Notes: generated from the sequence alone by a model not told the origin. A stretch of DNA of 64,000 nt from Rhodococcus wratislaviensis (GCF_900455735.1 NZ_UAUI01000010.1:62001-126000), one strand, 5' to 3'; numbered from the stretch's first letter, positions 47,851 through 57,181 are shown. A program made the numbers and translations.

Positions 47851-49212
47851 TCACCCCAGGTGGGCGCCCACCCAGTCGGTCCAGCGGTCGCGGAACTGGT
47901 CGGCGTCGACGCCGAGGACGTCGGACAGCCGTCCGTCGACCGTCTCCGGGTCTGCCTCGCCCACGGCCAGCGTCCGGTACAGCGCTGTCAGCCTCGATTC
48001 GCCGTACTGCTCGGCGACGAAGGCGTTGATCGACCACGCCGTCTCGTAGGCGACCGAGCCGCGTTCGCCGTAGCCGGAGAAGTCGGTGTCCTCGGGGAAC
48101 TCGGTCGGCGGACCCTCGGCCCCCACCTGCGCGGTCAGCGCAGGCGCGATCTGCCGTTCGGCCTCGCCGGTACCCCGGTAGGCGGCGTACTCCGCGTAAC
48201 CCTCCAGCACCCACATCGGCGAACGGTCCACCGTCTCCGCGCGCGCCGCCACGTGGATCAGCTCGTGCCGCAGGATCGCCCGCCGGGTGACCTCGGTCAG
48301 CCGGTCCGCCGACGCCGGGCTGAACACGATCCGCTGGCCCGTGACCGTGGCGGCGTCCGGGTCGACGGCGTCCGAGATGGCGACGGCGGCGATGTCGCGT
48401 CCGTCGTGATTGGGGCCGACGAGCGCCGTGAACTCGTCCTGCGATCCCGCGACCCACACGAGCGCGCGGCCCGCCCAGTTCGAACCCCACAACTGGGTGG
48501 CGTTGACGACGGCGGCGGGGAGTTCGTCCGCCAGCCGGTCGACCATGGCGGCGTTCTCGGGATGTCCGAGCACTACCGACGTCCGCCCGTCGCCGGTATC
48601 GACGCGTCGCGACACGACGGGTCCGAAATCCCACGGTCCGCGCCAGGTCCGCCGCTCGCCGTCCACGGTGGCGCTGTCGCTGACCAGTGCCCAGCGGTCA
48701 CCGCGCCGGGCGACGACGAGAGCCACCGGTTTGCGGGTGGGACTCTCGTCCGCGATCGCGTAGCGGAGTTGCACGGCGGGCGCCCACACCTCGTCGGCCC
48801 CGAGCGCGTCGACGAGACTCGACGGCACCGCCGTCTCGGCGCCCTCGGCGATCTCGTAGCCCCAGTCCGAGAACTCCACCCCGGCAACGTTGCCCGCCCG
48901 CCGCGTCTCGGCGGCCAGGAATCCCGGGGCCGCAGCCTGATCCATCAGACCGGACAGCCGGGCCGCGTCGTTCGTCCGCACGGCCGACGCCCAGGTGTCG
49001 AGGAGCGTCTGGACGGCTGCCGCACGCGCCTCGGTGTCGGCGTGCGCGGTGCCGACGGCTCCGTCGGCGCCCCGCCCGGTCCGTGAGAACCCGGTCAGTG
49101 CGAGTACGACGACCACGGCGAGGACGAGTCCGGCCAGTGCGGCCAGCTCCCACGGGCGCGCCTGACGGCGCGAGGTCGGATCCGTTGCGGGAGACGGGTC
49201 TGAAGCGGGCAC
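47851..49212 (-). CDS. Membrane-anchored HExxH metallopeptidase-like protein
   Basis: 453 residues. One membrane anchor near the N-terminus (about residues 22-41), then an extracytoplasmic region. A zinc-peptidase motif lies in RRAILRHELIHVAARAET (HELIH), followed about 20 residues later by WVLEGYAEYAAYRG, which provides the third ligand Glu of a gluzincin-type fold. Substrate unknown. Roughly in the place of Rv2189c, next to two peptidoglycan hydrolases, which suggests an envelope target. GTG start; no clear Shine-Dalgarno. Confidence 0.75.
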   Translation of the reverse strand: MPASDPSPATDPTSRRQARPWELAALAGLVLAVVVVLALTGFSRTGRGADGAVGTAHADTEARAAAVQTLLDTWASAVRTNDAARLSGLMDQAAAPGFLAAETRRAGNVAGVEFSDWGYEIAEGAETAVPSSLVDALGADEVWAPAVQLRYAIADESPTRKPVALVVARRGDRWALVSDSATVDGERRTWRGPWDFGPVVSRRVDTGDGRTSVVLGHPENAAMVDRLADELPAAVVNATQLWGSNWAGRALVWVAGSQDEFTALVGPNHDGRDIAAVAISDAVDPDAATVTGQRIVFSPASADRLTEVTRRAILRHELIHVAARAETVDRSPMWVLEGYAEYAAYRGTGEAERQIAPALTAQVGAEGPPTEFPEDTDFSGYGERGSVAYETAWSINAFVAEQYGESRLTALYRTLAVGEADPETVDGRLSDVLGVDADQFRDRWTDWVGAHLG

Positions 49213-49261
49213 GCCGGTGAGTGTATGAGCACGCCCCGGCGCCGCTGCCGGACGGTCGCCG

Positions 49262-50314
49262 TCAGTAGCGGCGGGCCCCGTAGAAGGGGAACTTCGCCAT
49301 CGACTCGATCTTCACCGGAACACCGAACGTCGAGGCGTGGAGAATGTTGCCGTTTCCGGCGTAGAGGCCCACGTGGGACGCGTCGTTGTAGAAGAGGACG
49401 ACGTCGCCGGGCTGCAGGGCGTCGCGGGACACCGGGGTGCCGCCGCTGGCCTGCGCCTGACTGGACCTCGGCAGCGTCTTGCCGATCTGCTTGTACGCCC
49501 ACACGACGAGTCCCGAGCAGTCGAACTCGTCCGGACCGGTGGCGCCCCACACGTACGGGTCACCGATGCGGGTCATGCCTGCCTGCAGCGCGCTGGTGCC
49601 CGAACCGGGGGTGAGATGCGCGAGGATCGTGTTCGGGTCGAAGCCGGGCGGGAAGGGCGTCCCCGCGAGTTGGTCGCGTTCGGCGCCGGTGAGATCTCCG
49701 AAGGCCTTGATCACGTCGGCGATCTGCGCCTGCAGGTCACTCTGCTTGCGTTGCAGATCGTCGCTCACCGCTTTGGCCTGCTCGGTCGCGGACCGCGCGG
49801 CATCCGCCGACTCCTTCGACGCCTCGGCCGCCTTCGTGGCTTCCGACGTGGCCGACTGGAATTGCGCGACCTGGTTGCGGGTGTCGTTGGAGATGGCGTC
49901 CAGAGCGGACATCTGGTCCAGCAGTTGCTGCGGTGAATCGCTCACCATGACGGCGAAGAGGCGATTGGTCCGTGCGCCCTGGTAGTTGGCGGTGGCGAGT
50001 TTGTTCACCACGGGCTGGAAGACGGCGACGCGCGCGTTGGCGGCGTCCAGCACACCCTGGTCGGCCGCGAGTGTGGCGTCGGCGTCGCGTTGCGCCGACT
50101 GTTTGGCCTCGAGGTCGATCTGCGCGTTGTGGAGTGCCTCGGACGTCTGCTCGGACTGCCGGGACAGGTCACCGAGCTTCGTCAGGGCATCGGTCGGGTT
50201 GGTGGTGACCGGGTCTGCACCCGCCTGGATCGCGGGCAGCGACACGAGCGCCACCGACAGCACGCCGGCTGTCAGCACGCTGCCCAGGGAGCGCTTCATC
50301 TTGTGTGAGGCCAC
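49262..50314 (-). CDS. NlpC/P60 peptidoglycan endopeptidase (Rv2190c/RipC-like)
   Basis: Secreted cell-wall hydrolase. Signal peptide (about residues 1-34), long coiled coil (about 40-220) and a C-terminal NlpC/P60 domain with catalytic Cys in DEFDCSGLVVWAYKQ, His in DASHVGLYAGNG and third residue in NILHASTF. 350 residues. Coiled-coil domains in this family block the active site until activated by FtsEX-type partners. GTG start, GGAGA about 11 bases upstream. Has a long structured leader like the next NlpC/P60 gene. Confidence 0.93.
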   Translation of the reverse strand: MASHKMKRSLGSVLTAGVLSVALVSLPAIQAGADPVTTNPTDALTKLGDLSRQSEQTSEALHNAQIDLEAKQSAQRDADATLAADQGVLDAANARVAVFQPVVNKLATANYQGARTNRLFAVMVSDSPQQLLDQMSALDAISNDTRNQVAQFQSATSEATKAAEASKESADAARSATEQAKAVSDDLQRKQSDLQAQIADVIKAFGDLTGAERDQLAGTPFPPGFDPNTILAHLTPGSGTSALQAGMTRIGDPYVWGATGPDEFDCSGLVVWAYKQIGKTLPRSSQAQASGGTPVSRDALQPGDVVLFYNDASHVGLYAGNGNILHASTFGVPVKIESMAKFPFYGARRY

Positions 50315-50340
50315 GGAAATGCAGTTCTCCGATCGTCGAT

Positions 50341-50490
50341 CTCCACCAGCCGGGTCGGTTGTCCGATGCGCGGCTCAGGGATTTCCTCGGCCGAGGCGAC
50401 CGTGGAGTGCCGAAGAGGTGGTGACCCGCGTTGCCGCCCGGTTGGCGCGACAAGACTTCGCAAGGTCTCGGATAGGTTACGGAATGGCAT
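50341..50490 (-). promoter_or_regulatory. Structured leader of the first NlpC/P60 gene (degenerate riboswitch candidate)
   Basis: The 380-base gap upstream of the gene holds a hairpin motif (50490-50452) nearly identical to one before the other NlpC/P60 gene, and GTCACCACC (50425-50417) able to pair with GGTGG (50347-50343), mirroring the outer stem of the c-di-AMP riboswitch seen there. The interior, about 70 bases, lacks the conserved GGGTGAATCC and GCCCGAACCCGTCAGC cores. It may be a decayed or diverged riboswitch. The rest of the gap shows nothing else. Confidence 0.4.
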
Positions 50491-50694
50491 ACGTTTGTGT
50501 CCACCCATGTCACGAACGGGGTGGCGGGGACCACCCGACGGGTGAACGACACGCTGTCTGCCTGGGGCGCAACGACATCGAGGATGGGTTCGAATCGTGA
50601 TTCGAACCCACCCTCGGTGGTCGTGCGAGATCCTACGAAGCTACCCCGTGCATCCCCGCCCTCGACTCGGTGGATGCGTCGCCTCGCGTGTGGA

Positions 50695-51240
50695 TCAGTA
50701 GCGGCGTGCGCCGTCGAAAGGCATGGACGCGATGGGCGCCAACTTGACGGGCTGCCCCTCGGTGGAGGCGTGGATCACGTTGCCGTTGCCGGCGTAGATG
50801 CCCGAGTGCGATCCGCCGTAGAAGGAGACCACGTCGCCGGGGCGGAGATCGGACTGCGAGACGGGAGTGCCTGCCGCCGCCTGCGCGTAGCTGGTGCGCG
50901 GCAGGTTCAGTCCGGCCTGCTTGAACGCCCACTGCACCAGACCGGAGCAGTCGAACGAGTTGGGGCCTGCGGCGCCGTAGACGTACGGCGAGCCGAGCTT
51001 GGTCTGGGCGGCCTGAACGGCCTTGTCACCCGCGGTATTGGCCGGCGCCGGGGGCGCGGGCAGGTTCGGGACACCGGGGATCTGCGGGATGACGACACCC
51101 GGGATCTCGAAGGTTCCGACTCCGGGGATGGTGACGGGATCTGCGGCCGCGGGGGCCGCGGTAGCGGTGAGCGCTCCGACTGCGAGCGCGCCGGCGACGA
51201 CTGCCCGTCGCACATTCCGCTTGGAAACTTGTGACGCCAC
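50695..51240 (-). CDS. NlpC/P60 peptidoglycan endopeptidase (short form)
   Basis: Secreted hydrolase of 181 residues. Signal peptide (about 1-34, cleavage near PAAADPV), a Pro-rich linker with PGVGTFEIPGVVIPQIPGV, and an NlpC/P60 domain with Cys in NSFDCSGLVQWAFKQ, His in GSHSGIYAGNG and NVIHASTEG. It lacks the coiled coil of its neighbour, so it should not be autoinhibited that way. GTG start. Preceded by a c-di-AMP riboswitch. Confidence 0.93.
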   Translation of the reverse strand: MASQVSKRNVRRAVVAGALAVGALTATAAPAAADPVTIPGVGTFEIPGVVIPQIPGVPNLPAPPAPANTAGDKAVQAAQTKLGSPYVYGAAGPNSFDCSGLVQWAFKQAGLNLPRTSYAQAAAGTPVSQSDLRPGDVVSFYGGSHSGIYAGNGNVIHASTEGQPVKLAPIASMPFDGARRY

Positions 51241-51267
51241 GAAAGGGGTACTCCGTTTCTTCCATTC

Positions 51268-51411
51268 ATCCGCCGACCGAGTTAGCTGACGGGTTCGGGC
51301 TGGGAAGATCAGCCCTACCCACCGGTGCGTGAGGACGTCCCGGCGGGATTCACCCCAGTAGAAACTTGGGTTCCCGGTACGACCGCTCTCGCGAGTGGCC
51401 GATTAGGCGGT
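51268..51411 (-). promoter_or_regulatory. c-di-AMP riboswitch (ydaO-yuaA class)
   Basis: Minus strand, 28 bases upstream of the NlpC/P60 start. Outer stem ACCGCC (5') with GGCGG (3'), then the class core in order: TAATCGG, GGGAACCCAAG, GGGGTGAATCCC, GGTGGGTAGGGCTGA, GCCCGAACCCGTCAGCTAAC. These match the B. subtilis ydaO aptamer motifs (GGGGTGAATCC, GCCCGAATCCGTCAGCTAAC). Such riboswitches commonly control cell-wall hydrolases in actinobacteria and turn expression off when c-di-AMP is high. No U-rich terminator is visible. Confidence 0.88.
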
Positions 51412-51441
51412 GACTAGCGATGCTGCCCCGGTATTGGGGCT

Positions 51442-51483
51442 GCGAGACTCCGCTAGGTCTCAGGAAGGTTACGAAATGGAATA
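51442..51483 (-). promoter_or_regulatory. Conserved hairpin motif upstream of the riboswitch
   Basis: CCATTTCGTAACCTTCCTGA followed by a GAGAC/GTCTC hairpin. The same motif with changes that keep the stem (GAGAC/GTCTT) lies before the other NlpC/P60 gene (50490-50452). Could be a shared operator, for example for a response regulator with GTAAC-type boxes such as MtrA, or part of the transcript start region. Confidence 0.45.
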
Positions 51484-51489
51484 CCCAGA

Positions 51490-51860
51490 TGTCGACCGGA
51501 ACACGCGGAAAGTGTCCGTTTGGGCCGATTCCGGCTTTGCGGGCGCGCGATACCCACATTCGGTAACGACTGGATAACAGGCGGTTTGTTTTCGATCGCT
51601 TTTCGACAGCGGGAGTGGGCATTTCGCGAAGCCTGCCCACTCCCCGGTTTCGTCCCGCGCCGCGTTCCCGCTGTTCAACGGGGGTGCCGCGGATCGAACC
51701 CGCGACACGCGCCGGACCCGCCGACACCGGCCCCCGCCCCACGCAGACCCCTCGATCGTGGTCGCGCGCCCGCCCCTCGCACCGCCCGCGACCGCCGCCC
51801 GAGACGGGCAGTGTGATCCTCGTCTCTCCGGGCTCTCCGGGCGGGTCTGTCGGTGCCCGT
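51490..51860. other. Intergenic stretch without an assigned gene
   Basis: Divergent gap between the riboswitch-controlled hydrolase and the exonuclease gene. No protein-like frame is convincing. A tRNA T-arm-like hairpin CGCGG/CCGCG with loop GTTCGAT is seen on the minus strand (51704-51688), but no complete tRNA cloverleaf can be drawn. Promoters for the hydrolase transcript should lie here. Confidence 0.5.
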
Positions 51861-51863
51861 CCA

Positions 51864-51869
51864 TACGCT
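51864..51869 (+). promoter_or_regulatory. -10 element of the exonuclease/GIY-YIG gene (predicted leaderless)
   Basis: TACGCT seven bases before the GTG start codon, with no ribosome-binding site between. Confidence 0.5.
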
Positions 51870-51876
51870 CTGAGCC

Positions 51877-53643
51877 GTGAGTGTCCCCGGTGTACCCGAA
51901 CAGCTGAGATTCGACGAGCTCGACACCCCACTGCGGGACACCACGTTCGTGGTGGTCGATCTCGAGACCACCGGCGCGCGACCGGGCGAGGACGCCATCA
52001 CCGAGATCGGCGCCGTGAAGATCCGCGGCGGCGAGGTGATCGCCGAAATGGCCACCCTCGTCGACCCGGGACGATCCATCCCCCCGCACATCGTGGAGAT
52101 CACCGGCATCACCACCGCCATGGTGATCGACGCCCCGCGGATCGAGCGAGTGCTGCCGGCGTTCCTGGAGTTCGCGCGCGGGGCGGTGCTCGTCGCCCAC
52201 AACGCCCCGTTCGACACCGGCTTCCTCAAGGCCGCGGCGTCCGCCACCGACACCCCCTGGCCCAAGTTCACCGTGCTCTGCACCGTCAAACTGGCCCGGC
52301 GCGTCCTCAGCCGCGACGAGGCGCCGTCCGTCAAACTGTCGTCGCTGGCCCGGCTGTTCGACGTCGGGACCACTCCGACGCACCGGGCACTCGACGACGC
52401 CCGCGCCACCGTCGACGTCCTGCACGCCCTCATCGCGAGGGTCGGCAATCAGGGAGTGCACAGTCTCACCGAGCTGGTCGACTACCTGCCCGACGTCTCC
52501 TCGCACCAGCGGGCGAAACGCTCGCTCGCCGGCCACCTCCCGCATGCTCCCGGCGTCTACCTGTTCCGCGGACCGTCCGACGAGGTCCTCTACGTCGGCA
52601 CGGCGACCGATCTGCGCCGTCGGGTGCGCAACTACTTCACCGGCTCCGAGACGCGTGGCCGGATGAAGGAGATGGTGGCCCTGACCACCCGGATCGACCA
52701 CGTCGAGTGCGCGCACGCGCTCGAGGCCGGTGTGCGCGAGCTCCGGCTGCTCGCGGCGCACACGCCGCCGTACAACCGGAGATCCAAGTACCCGAAACGC
52801 GGTTGGTGGATCACGCTCACCGCGGAGGCCTTCCCCCGGCTGTCGGTGGTGCGGACCCCGACCGCCGACTCGCTCGGTCCGTTCCGGTCCCGCTCGACCG
52901 CAGTCGACGTCGCCGACGTCCTCGCCGAGTACTGCATTCTCCGCACCTGCACGAGCCGCATCCCGAAGGGAAGGGAGCACGGTCCGCACTGCCCGCCCCG
53001 CGAGCTCGGACGCTGCCCGGCGTCCGTCCACGACCGCGTCACGGAGGACGCCTACCGTCCCGGGCCGGAACTCTTCCGGCAGTTCCTGCGCGGCCTGGAC
53101 GACTCTCCGCTGCACCGCATGCGCGCACGGGTGGAGGAGCTGGCCGCCGGCGAGCTGTTCGAGAATGCCGCACGCCTGCGTGATCGCACCGCGGAGGTCG
53201 TGCTCGCGTTGCGGAGGATGCAGCGCCTGGCTGCCCTCACCGCCCTCGATCAGCTCGTCGCCGCTCGCCCGGCCGCGACCGGCGGCTGGGAGTTCGCGGT
53301 GATCCGTTCCGGGCGCCTCGCGTCGGCCGGCTGCGCGCGGCGCGGGATCCACCCGATGCCGGTGGTCGATGCGCTCGTCCTCACCGCCGAAACCGTCGTT
53401 CCCGACGCAACTCCGCTTCGCGGTGCCTCCCCCGAGGAGGCCGGGTTGCTGGCGCGCTGGCTCGACCAGGAGGACACCCGCATCGTCAGCGCTTCCTCGG
53501 GCTGGTGCGAGCCCGCCCGGGGCGCCGGATCCTGGTCCGAGTGGTGCGCACTCGCGCGAGCGGGGAGCACGTCGACACGGGACGCCGAGACCCGACCACC
53601 CGCGCCGACTTCCGCCGACCACCGCTTAGGCTGGCGATCATGA
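51877..53643 (+). CDS. DEDDh exonuclease fused to a UvrC-like GIY-YIG nuclease (Rv2191-like)
   Basis: 588 residues. N-terminal DnaQ/epsilon-type exonuclease (about 22-190): [19 protein letters not shown] (Asp-x-Glu), [12 protein letters not shown] and [14 protein letters not shown]. Then a GIY-YIG domain (about 218-300): [19 protein letters not shown] and [11 protein letters not shown], as in UvrC, followed by a UvrB-interaction-like helical pair [23 protein letters not shown] (core [15 protein letters not shown]). It lacks the C-terminal RNase H-like half of UvrC. Known as the Rv2191 type; a role in repair or RNA/DNA processing is inferred. Confidence 0.9.
   Translation: MSVPGVPEQLRFDELDTPLRDTTFVVVDLETTGARPGEDAITEIGAVKIRGGEVIAEMATLVDPGRSIPPHIVEITGITTAMVIDAPRIERVLPAFLEFARGAVLVAHNAPFDTGFLKAAASATDTPWPKFTVLCTVKLARRVLSRDEAPSVKLSSLARLFDVGTTPTHRALDDARATVDVLHALIARVGNQGVHSLTELVDYLPDVSSHQRAKRSLAGHLPHAPGVYLFRGPSDEVLYVGTATDLRRRVRNYFTGSETRGRMKEMVALTTRIDHVECAHALEAGVRELRLLAAHTPPYNRRSKYPKRGWWITLTAEAFPRLSVVRTPTADSLGPFRSRSTAVDVADVLAEYCILRTCTSRIPKGREHGPHCPPRELGRCPASVHDRVTEDAYRPGPELFRQFLRGLDDSPLHRMRARVEELAAGELFENAARLRDRTAEVVLALRRMQRLAALTALDQLVAARPAATGGWEFAVIRSGRLASAGCARRGIHPMPVVDALVLTAETVVPDATPLRGASPEEAGLLARWLDQEDTRIVSASSGWCEPARGAGSWSEWCALARAGSTSTRDAETRPPAPTSADHRLGWRS
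53627..53632 (+). promoter_or_regulatory. -10 element of the single-domain Lrp gene
   Basis: TAGGCT seven bases before the ATG, inside the end of the preceding gene; suggests a second, leaderless transcript for the small gene. Confidence 0.4.
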
Positions 53644-53915
53644 TCAACGCCATCGTCCTGATCCACGCCGAAGCCCACCGCATCCCGGAGACCGCTCAGG
53701 CCGTCGCCGACATCGAGGGCGTCGACAAGGTCTACTCCTGCGCAGGCGACGTCGACCTGATCGCAATCGTGCGGGTCCGGGACCACGCGAAGATCGCGGA
53801 GGTCGTCACCGAGGGAATCAACAAGGTGGACGGGGTCTCCCGGACGGCGACGCACATCGCGTTCCAGTCCTACTCCAGCGCCGACGTCGAAGCCGGCTTC
53901 TCGATCGGCGAATAG
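53640..53915 (+). CDS. Stand-alone Lrp/AsnC ligand-binding (RAM) domain protein
   Basis: 91 residues. Only the C-terminal amino-acid-sensing domain of Lrp/AsnC regulators is present ([52 protein letters not shown]); there is no helix-turn-helix. Such proteins form oligomeric rings and may sense amino acids or modulate a full-length Lrp. The ATG overlaps the preceding stop as ATGA. Convergent with trpD nine bases away; an amino-acid sensing link to tryptophan synthesis is only suggested by position. Confidence 0.88.
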   Translation: MINAIVLIHAEAHRIPETAQAVADIEGVDKVYSCAGDVDLIAIVRVRDHAKIAEVVTEGINKVDGVSRTATHIAFQSYSSADVEAGFSIGE

Positions 53916-53924
53916 CCCCGCCTG

Positions 53925-55013
53925 CTATTTGCTGGTGGCCAGACCCGACGTGAGTTCGGCCCACCGCGCGAGCAGCGTCGCGGCCGCTCCACTGTCGATG
54001 GACTGTGCCGCCGTCGAGAGTCCGTCCGACAGTGCGTCTTCGAGCGTGCGGCCGCCGAGCCCCCGGAACGCCGCGATCGCCGCCGCGGCGTTGAGGAGGA
54101 CCGCGTCGCGGACGGGTCCGGTCTCACCGGCGAGGAGTCGCCGCGCCACCGCCGCGTTCACGTCGGCATCGCCGCCGCGCAGTTCGTCGAGCGACACCCG
54201 CGCGATCCCGATGTCCCGGGGGTCGAGTTGACGGGTGGTCACCGCCCCGTCCGCCACGATGTGCACGGTCGACGTGGTCGACGTCGTCAACTCGTCCAGG
54301 CCGTCGTCACCCCGCACCACCAGCGCCGAGTTGCCGCGCTGCGCGAGCACGCCGGCCACCACCGAGATCAGGCCCGGGAACGCGCAGCCGATGAGGCCGG
54401 CCCGCGGACGCGCCGGGTTGGTGAGTGGTCCGAGCACGTTGAAGACGGTCGGGATGCCGATCTCCTTGCGCGGCGCGCCCGCGAACCGCAGGGCGGGATG
54501 GAACACCGGCGCGAAGCAGAAGCCGATGCCGACCTCCCGGACACAGCGCGCCACCTCGTCGGGACCGAGGTTGATCTTCACCCCGAGGGCCTCGAGAACG
54601 TCCGCCCCACCGCTCTTGGACGACGCCGCCCGGTTGCCGTGCTTGACGACGCGGATGCCGGACGCCGCGACCACGAGTGACGCCATCGTGGAGATGTTCA
54701 CGGTGTTGGATCGGTCACCACCGGTTCCGACGATGTCGACGACGTCGTCGTCGACGGGGACCTTGCGCGCGTGCCCGAGCATCGAGTCCGCCAGTCCGCG
54801 CAACTCCTCCGGTGTCTCGCCCTTCATCTTCAGGGCGACACCGAACGCCGCGATCTGCGCGGACGTGGCGTTGTCGGACATGATCTCGTCCATCGCCCAT
54901 TTCGCCTCGTCCACCGACAGGTCACGTCCGTCGGTGAGCGTGCCGAGGACCGACGGCCACGTGCGTGCCGGCCGCACACCGTCGTTCGTCCCCTGAGCAG
55001 TCGGGCTCTGCAT
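53925..55013 (-). CDS. trpD: Anthranilate phosphoribosyltransferase
   Basis: Second step of tryptophan synthesis: anthranilate plus PRPP. PRPP motif [41 protein letters not shown], and FGFxxAPxxHPA-type [28 protein letters not shown] near the middle. 362 residues from the ATG with AGGGGA upstream. Stands alone here without other trp genes. Position corresponds to Rv2192c. Confidence 0.96.
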   Translation of the reverse strand: MQSPTAQGTNDGVRPARTWPSVLGTLTDGRDLSVDEAKWAMDEIMSDNATSAQIAAFGVALKMKGETPEELRGLADSMLGHARKVPVDDDVVDIVGTGGDRSNTVNISTMASLVVAASGIRVVKHGNRAASSKSGGADVLEALGVKINLGPDEVARCVREVGIGFCFAPVFHPALRFAGAPRKEIGIPTVFNVLGPLTNPARPRAGLIGCAFPGLISVVAGVLAQRGNSALVVRGDDGLDELTTSTTSTVHIVADGAVTTRQLDPRDIGIARVSLDELRGGDADVNAAVARRLLAGETGPVRDAVLLNAAAAIAAFRGLGGRTLEDALSDGLSTAAQSIDSGAAATLLARWAELTSGLATSK

Positions 55014-55056
55014 CGTCGTGTCCCCTTGCACTAGTGGCGGATCCGGTCCTGGCAGC

Positions 55057-55527
55057 CTAGTCACCGGGCGGATCGGACTCGCGCGCCGGTTGCGTCGCGT
55101 CCCAGCCGTCGACCGAGCCGCCGAGCCGCTGCGCCAGCCCGGCCATTCTCGACCGTTCCTGAGAACAGTGCAGCGCATCGAGGATCTGGACCCGCTGCAG
55201 CACGAGTCCCACCGTCGCACCGTCCTCGGCCGGGGACGCCTGCCCGTCCGGTTCCTGTGGTCGGTAGCCGTCCTGGGCGGCGATCGACACGGCGTCGGCC
55301 ACCGACGACGCGGGCAGCCGCAGATGGTGCCGCAGCACCGCTTCCGCGCCGGCATCCCACCGCGGATCCTCGGCGGCGGCGCGGTCGAGCGCGGTCGAGC
55401 ACGCCTCCACGTCGTCGAAGCTCGAGGCGACGACCACGAGGTCGGGCCGATCCTGATCGAGAGGGGCCGGTTGCCGACTGCCGAACAGCCTCCGCAGCCA
55501 CCCCGTACTGTTGTCACGAGAGCGCAT
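55057..55527 (-). CDS. Conserved hypothetical cytosolic protein
   Basis: 156 residues, no signal or membrane segment. A possible alpha/beta core with [41 protein letters not shown] and [21 protein letters not shown] (each a fragment of the order seen). It resembles in outline small RraB-like or ACT-like folds, but no family is recognised with confidence. ATG with AAGGG eight bases upstream. Upstream of trpD in the same direction with a 43-base gap; divergent from ctaE. Confidence 0.6.
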   Translation of the reverse strand: MRSRDNSTGWLRRLFGSRQPAPLDQDRPDLVVVASSFDDVEACSTALDRAAAEDPRWDAGAEAVLRHHLRLPASSVADAVSIAAQDGYRPQEPDGQASPAEDGATVGLVLQRVQILDALHCSQERSRMAGLAQRLGGSVDGWDATQPARESDPPGD

Positions 55528-55640
55528 GACTCCACCCTTTCACGGTCCGCCACCAGGCTGTCAGCAGGGAGAATCGGACAAGCGGGGCGCGTCGACGCGC
55601 CGAGGGTGGACCCGGGTAGTCGCCTCTTACGACGAAGCGT

Positions 55641-55646
55641 CATACT
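55641..55646 (+). promoter_or_regulatory. -10 element of ctaE (predicted leaderless)
   Basis: CATACT seven bases before the GTG start codon, with no ribosome-binding site between. Confidence 0.4.
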
Positions 55647-55653
55647 TCTGTCT

Positions 55654-56265
55654 GTGACGAGCGCAGTAGGGACTTCAGGATCAGCAATCACCCAACGCGT
55701 GCACTCGCTGAACCGACCTAACATGGTCAGCGTTGGCACCATCGTGTGGTTGTCAAGTGAGCTCATGTTCTTCGCAGGGCTCTTCGCCATGTACTTCGTG
55801 GCGCGAGCACAGGCGAATGGGAACTGGCCGCCGGAGCCGACCGAGCTGAATCTGTTCCTCGCCGTACCGGTGACCCTGGTGCTGATCGCCTCGTCGTTCA
55901 CCTGCCAGATGGGTGTGTTCGCGGCCGAGCGCGGCGACGTCTTCGGCCTCCGCCGGTGGTACCTCCTGACACTGGCGATGGGCACGTTCTTCGTCCTCGG
56001 ACAGGGATACGAGTACATCCACCTGGTCGAAGAAGGCACGACCATCTCGAGCAGCGTGTACGGCTCGGTCTTCTACATGACCACCGGCTTCCACGGTATG
56101 CACGTGATCGGCGGCCTCATCGCGTTCGTCTTCCTGATCGCGCGCACCAAGGTCAGCAAGTTCACGCCCGCCCAGGCCACCGCCGCCATCGTCGTCTCGT
56201 ACTACTGGCACTTCGTCGACATCGTGTGGATCGGCCTGTTTGCCACGATCTATTTCATCCGTTGA
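55654..56265 (+). CDS. ctaE: Cytochrome c oxidase subunit III (aa3 type)
   Basis: 203 residues with five main membrane segments, the short actinobacterial form of subunit [40 protein letters not shown] and [19 protein letters not shown] are family motifs. Part of the bcc-aa3 supercomplex in the plasma membrane. Starts with GTG, likely leaderless; heads ctaE-qcrC-qcrA-qcrB as in Rv2193-Rv2196. Confidence 0.96.
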   Translation: MTSAVGTSGSAITQRVHSLNRPNMVSVGTIVWLSSELMFFAGLFAMYFVARAQANGNWPPEPTELNLFLAVPVTLVLIASSFTCQMGVFAAERGDVFGLRRWYLLTLAMGTFFVLGQGYEYIHLVEEGTTISSSVYGSVFYMTTGFHGMHVIGGLIAFVFLIARTKVSKFTPAQATAAIVVSYYWHFVDIVWIGLFATIYFIR

Positions 56266-56329
56266 TCAGCTGAACGCCCCAGGCAGCCCCCTGACGTCCA
56301 GTCCGTCCCGACATACCAAAGGGATACAG

Positions 56330-57181
56330 ATGAGTTCATCCCCCCCTCCCGCATCCGATACCACCGCGTCTGCCGCCAAGGCACGCCGCCAGCGGAAGCT
56401 CCGCAGGCGCGTCACGGGCGCCATGGTCCTGATGATGGGACTGGTCAGCGCCGGTTTCCTCGCGTCCGCGTTGACGCCGACCCCGCAGGTGGCCACCGCC
56501 ACCGATGATCAGGCAGCACTGATCCGCGAGGGCAAGCAGTTGTACGACACCTCGTGCATCACGTGCCACGGCGCGAACCTGCAGGGTGTGCAGGACCGCG
56601 GCCCCAGCCTGATCGGTGTCGGCGAGGCAGCCGTGTACTTCCAGGTGTCGTCGGGACGCATGCCCGCCTCGCGCAACGAGGCCCAGGTCGAGCGCAAGCC
56701 CGTCAAGTTCGACGCCGAGCAGACGGACGCCATCGGCGCGTACGTCCAGGCCAACGGCGGCGGCCCCACGGTCATTCGTGACGAGAACGGCGAGATCGCC
56801 CAGTCGTCGCTGCGCGGCGGCGACATCGGACGCGGCAGCGAGCTGTTCCGCCTCAACTGCGCGTCCTGCCACAACTTCACCGGGCGCGGCGGTGCGCTCT
56901 CGTCCGGTAAGTACGCGCCGGTCCTCGACCCGGCCAGTGAGCAGCAGATCTACGCCGCGATGGTCACCGGCCCGCAGAACATGCCCAAGTTCTCGGACCG
57001 TCAGCTGACCCTCGAGGAGAAGAAGGACATCATCGCCTACATCAAGTCGTCGGGCGAGACGAAGCAGCCCGGCGGCTACGGACTCGGCGGCATCGGTCCC
57101 GCCTCCGAGGGCTTGGCCATGTGGGTCATCGGAATCATCGCTGTCGTCGGTGCAGCACTGTGGATCGGAGCAAGGTCATGA
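56330..57181 (+). CDS. qcrC: Diheme cytochrome c subunit QcrC
   Basis: Membrane-anchored cytochrome cc of the bcc complex that passes electrons straight to the aa3 oxidase without soluble cytochrome c. Two heme-binding CxxCH motifs, CITCH and CASCH, with Met ligands later ([16 protein letters not shown]). N-terminal segment (about residues 30-48) and C-terminal anchor (about 258-280). 283 residues; ATG with AAAGGG upstream. Overlaps qcrA as ATGA. Confidence 0.96.
   Translation: MSSSPPPASDTTASAAKARRQRKLRRRVTGAMVLMMGLVSAGFLASALTPTPQVATATDDQAALIREGKQLYDTSCITCHGANLQGVQDRGPSLIGVGEAAVYFQVSSGRMPASRNEAQVERKPVKFDAEQTDAIGAYVQANGGGPTVIRDENGEIAQSSLRGGDIGRGSELFRLNCASCHNFTGRGGALSSGKYAPVLDPASEQQIYAAMVTGPQNMPKFSDRQLTLEEKKDIIAYIKSSGETKQPGGYGLGGIGPASEGLAMWVIGIIAVVGAALWIGARS

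Noticed and set aside
51676-51720. tRNA-like T-arm (GTTCGAT loop, CGCGG/CCGCG stem) on the minus strand
   Set aside because: The stem register does not fit a normal T-loop, and no acceptor, D or anticodon arms can be drawn upstream; likely a chance GC hairpin.
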